A stretch of DNA of 18,249 bases from contig JAFUUB010000084.1 in NCBI GenBank assembly GCA_017483985.1, positions 1-18,249 on the forward strand, read 5' to 3'. Below, piece by piece: positions 17,061-18,249 of this stretch. Positions within the stretch are counted from its first letter, which is position 1; each line of letters starts with the position of its first letter. The notes beneath the pieces were generated by a model. The model was not told the origin of the DNA. It did not search any database and saw only the letters and a program-made list of their open reading frames with translations. The DNA is from Bacteroidales bacterium (GTDB taxonomy: Bacteria; Bacteroidota; Bacteroidia; Bacteroidales; UBA932). A program made the position numbers and the translations under genes.

Positions 17061-18249
17061 TTACGGCAGCTGGACCTGGACCGGGGCGCCGTCATAGTCG
17101 ATGACGATGCCGGCGGCGTCGGGATCCCAGGCTTTCGGATGGGCCGGATCGACCAGGATGACCCGGAACCGGCGGGCCTTGAGCATCTCCGGGAACGAGC
17201 CCTCGCGCGACCCGATATGCATGGTATGCGCCGCATCGTCCCAGCGCAGCGGGATCTTGGCGTAGGCGCCCTTCTCATAGGCATAGGTCAGGCCGTCATC
17301 CTCATACAAGGTAAACGCTCCGTCCCGCCCGGCGTAGACGTGGAGCCGGATCTCATCCGCAGGCTTTTCGTCCGACCACTGCATCGCCGGGCCGCTCGGG
17401 ACGATGGAACCCGCCCGCACATAGAGGGGCATCCGCTCATAAGGCGCGGACACGGTAAGGGTCTGGTTGCCTTCCACATAGACACCATTGTAGAAATTAT
17501 ACCAGCCGCCCTCCGGGAAATAGACGGTCCGGTTGCGGGCTCCGTACTCATAGACCGGGCACGGCATGAAGGCCGGGCCGAACAGCCACTGGTCGCTCAG
17601 GTCGCGGACCTTCGGATCCGCCGGGAAGTCCATCGGCAGGCCCCGCATCAGGGTATAGTCCTCGAAATGGGCCGCGCCGGCCAGGGAATACAGATACGGC
17701 ATCAGCCGGTACCGGAGCTGCATGTAATAGAGGATGCTGTTGTAGGCCGGGGTCCCCTCCTCAGCAATGTCCCAGATTTCACGGTAAGGGAACTGGCCAT
17801 GGGCCCGGAACAGCGGGACGAAGGCGCCGAACTGGTGCCAGCGGGTCTGCAGTTCCTGCCATTCGGCACGGTTCGCCGGGTCATAGAACTTGGACATCAC
17901 GCTGAATCCGCCGATGTCCATGCCCCAAAACGGAATGCCGCTCATCGAATAATTAAGGCCCGCGGCCATCTGCATCCGCATGTCCGTCCAGGACGTGCCG
18001 ATATCCCCGCTCCAGGTCGCCGTGGAATACCGCTGCAGACCGGCGAACCCATTGCGGGTCAGCAGGAAGACCCGCTTGTCGGGATCCACGCTGCGCTGGC
18101 CGTTATAGATCGCATCCGCATTGACCAGAGCATAGGCATTGAAATATTCCGTCGAAGGCCCCAGGGCCGTCGGAGTCAGCAGCCATTTGAAATAGTCCCA
18201 CGGCAGGCAGTCCCGCAGGTTCGGTTCGCTGGCATCCATCCACCAGGCG
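17061..18249 (-). CDS. Glycoside hydrolase family 31, C-terminal ~396 residues
   Basis: The frame is open through the right edge, so the N-terminal part is missing. The visible sequence starts inside the barrel with 'AWWMDASEPNL', whose Asp (18236-18234) is the expected GH31 nucleophile. It continues with 'RNGFAGLQRYSTATWSGDIGTSW', whose Asp (codon 18005-18003) is the expected acid/base. 'FGAFVPLFRAHGQFPYREIW', 'YRLMPYLYSLA' and 'MPLYVRAGSIVP' are typical of the family. The C-terminus is a DUF5110-type beta domain ('LHVYAGRDGAFTLYEDDGLTYAYEKGAY'). Alpha-xylosidase or alpha-glucosidase activity is likely; the subfamily needs the missing N-terminus. It converges on the cysteine desulfidase gene across the hairpin terminator. 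Confidence 0.92.
   Translation of the reverse strand, partial: AWWMDASEPNLRDCLPWDYFKWLLTPTALGPSTEYFNAYALVNADAIYNGQRSVDPDKRVFLLTRNGFAGLQRYSTATWSGDIGTSWTDMRMQMAAGLNYSMSGIPFWGMDIGGFSVMSKFYDPANRAEWQELQTRWHQFGAFVPLFRAHGQFPYREIWDIAEEGTPAYNSILYYMQLRYRLMPYLYSLAGAAHFEDYTLMRGLPMDFPADPKVRDLSDQWLFGPAFMPCPVYEYGARNRTVYFPEGGWYNFYNGVYVEGNQTLTVSAPYERMPLYVRAGSIVPSGPAMQWSDEKPADEIRLHVYAGRDGAFTLYEDDGLTYAYEKGAYAKIPLRWDDAAHTMHIGSREGSFPEMLKARRFRVILVDPAHPKAWDPDAAGIVIDYDGAPVQVQLP

Overview
The window looks like the chromosome of a GC-rich member of the Bacteroidales, probably a gut or rumen lineage. The genus is an inference. Three things point there. Intergenic regions carry TAnnTTTG -7 boxes of the Bacteroidetes sigma factor, and start codons lack Shine-Dalgarno sites. 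The protein content also fits: a CE1 esterase beside a BglX-like GH3, a TPR lipoprotein-sized periplasmic protein, a golvesin-domain 'xanthan lyase'-type protein, a DIP1984-family protein and a GH31 enzyme. Third-codon positions are strongly G/C, which is why many long antisense shadow frames exist.

Layout. Bases 1-483 hold the end of a TauE/SafE (TSUP) permease. It converges on a DIP1984-family gene (709-1161, minus). Between their stops lies a compact, highly structured stretch that reads as a ~187-nt RNA on the minus strand. It has a 10-bp closing stem, a UUCG and a GNRA tetraloop, and a U-tract after the closing stem. Bases 1162-2337 contain no convincing gene. They hold two GC-rich multi-hairpin modules around an AT-rich element with 12-bp inverted ends and a perfect 14-bp central palindrome. 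A promoter and an A-rich leader then precede a secreted CE1-type esterase (2338-3531) and a GH3 beta-glucosidase-type enzyme (3552-5840), probably one small polysaccharide-degrading transcription unit without SusC/SusD.

On the minus strand, a large TPR protein (6623-8653) is translationally coupled to a YycJ/WalJ-like metallo-beta-lactamase-fold enzyme (5821-6630). The TPR gene is divergent from a tight six-gene plus-strand operon (8714-17002). That operon encodes an M28-like protein lacking most metal ligands, an MsbA-like ABC exporter whose Walker A lysine is threonine, a CBM9-like protein without a signal peptide, a VanZ-like membrane protein, a ~1010-residue secreted amidase/golvesin/Fn3 protein and a CdsB/CyuA-type cysteine desulfidase. 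A strong bidirectional hairpin terminator separates it from a convergent GH31 gene that runs off the right edge.

The least explained elements are the structured RNA candidate at 508-694, the palindromic gene-free kilobase, and the paired loss of catalytic residues in the first two genes of the operon. The golvesin protein also appears to be an Amidase_3 enzyme split by a golvesin insertion, with all four catalytic/zinc residues identifiable.
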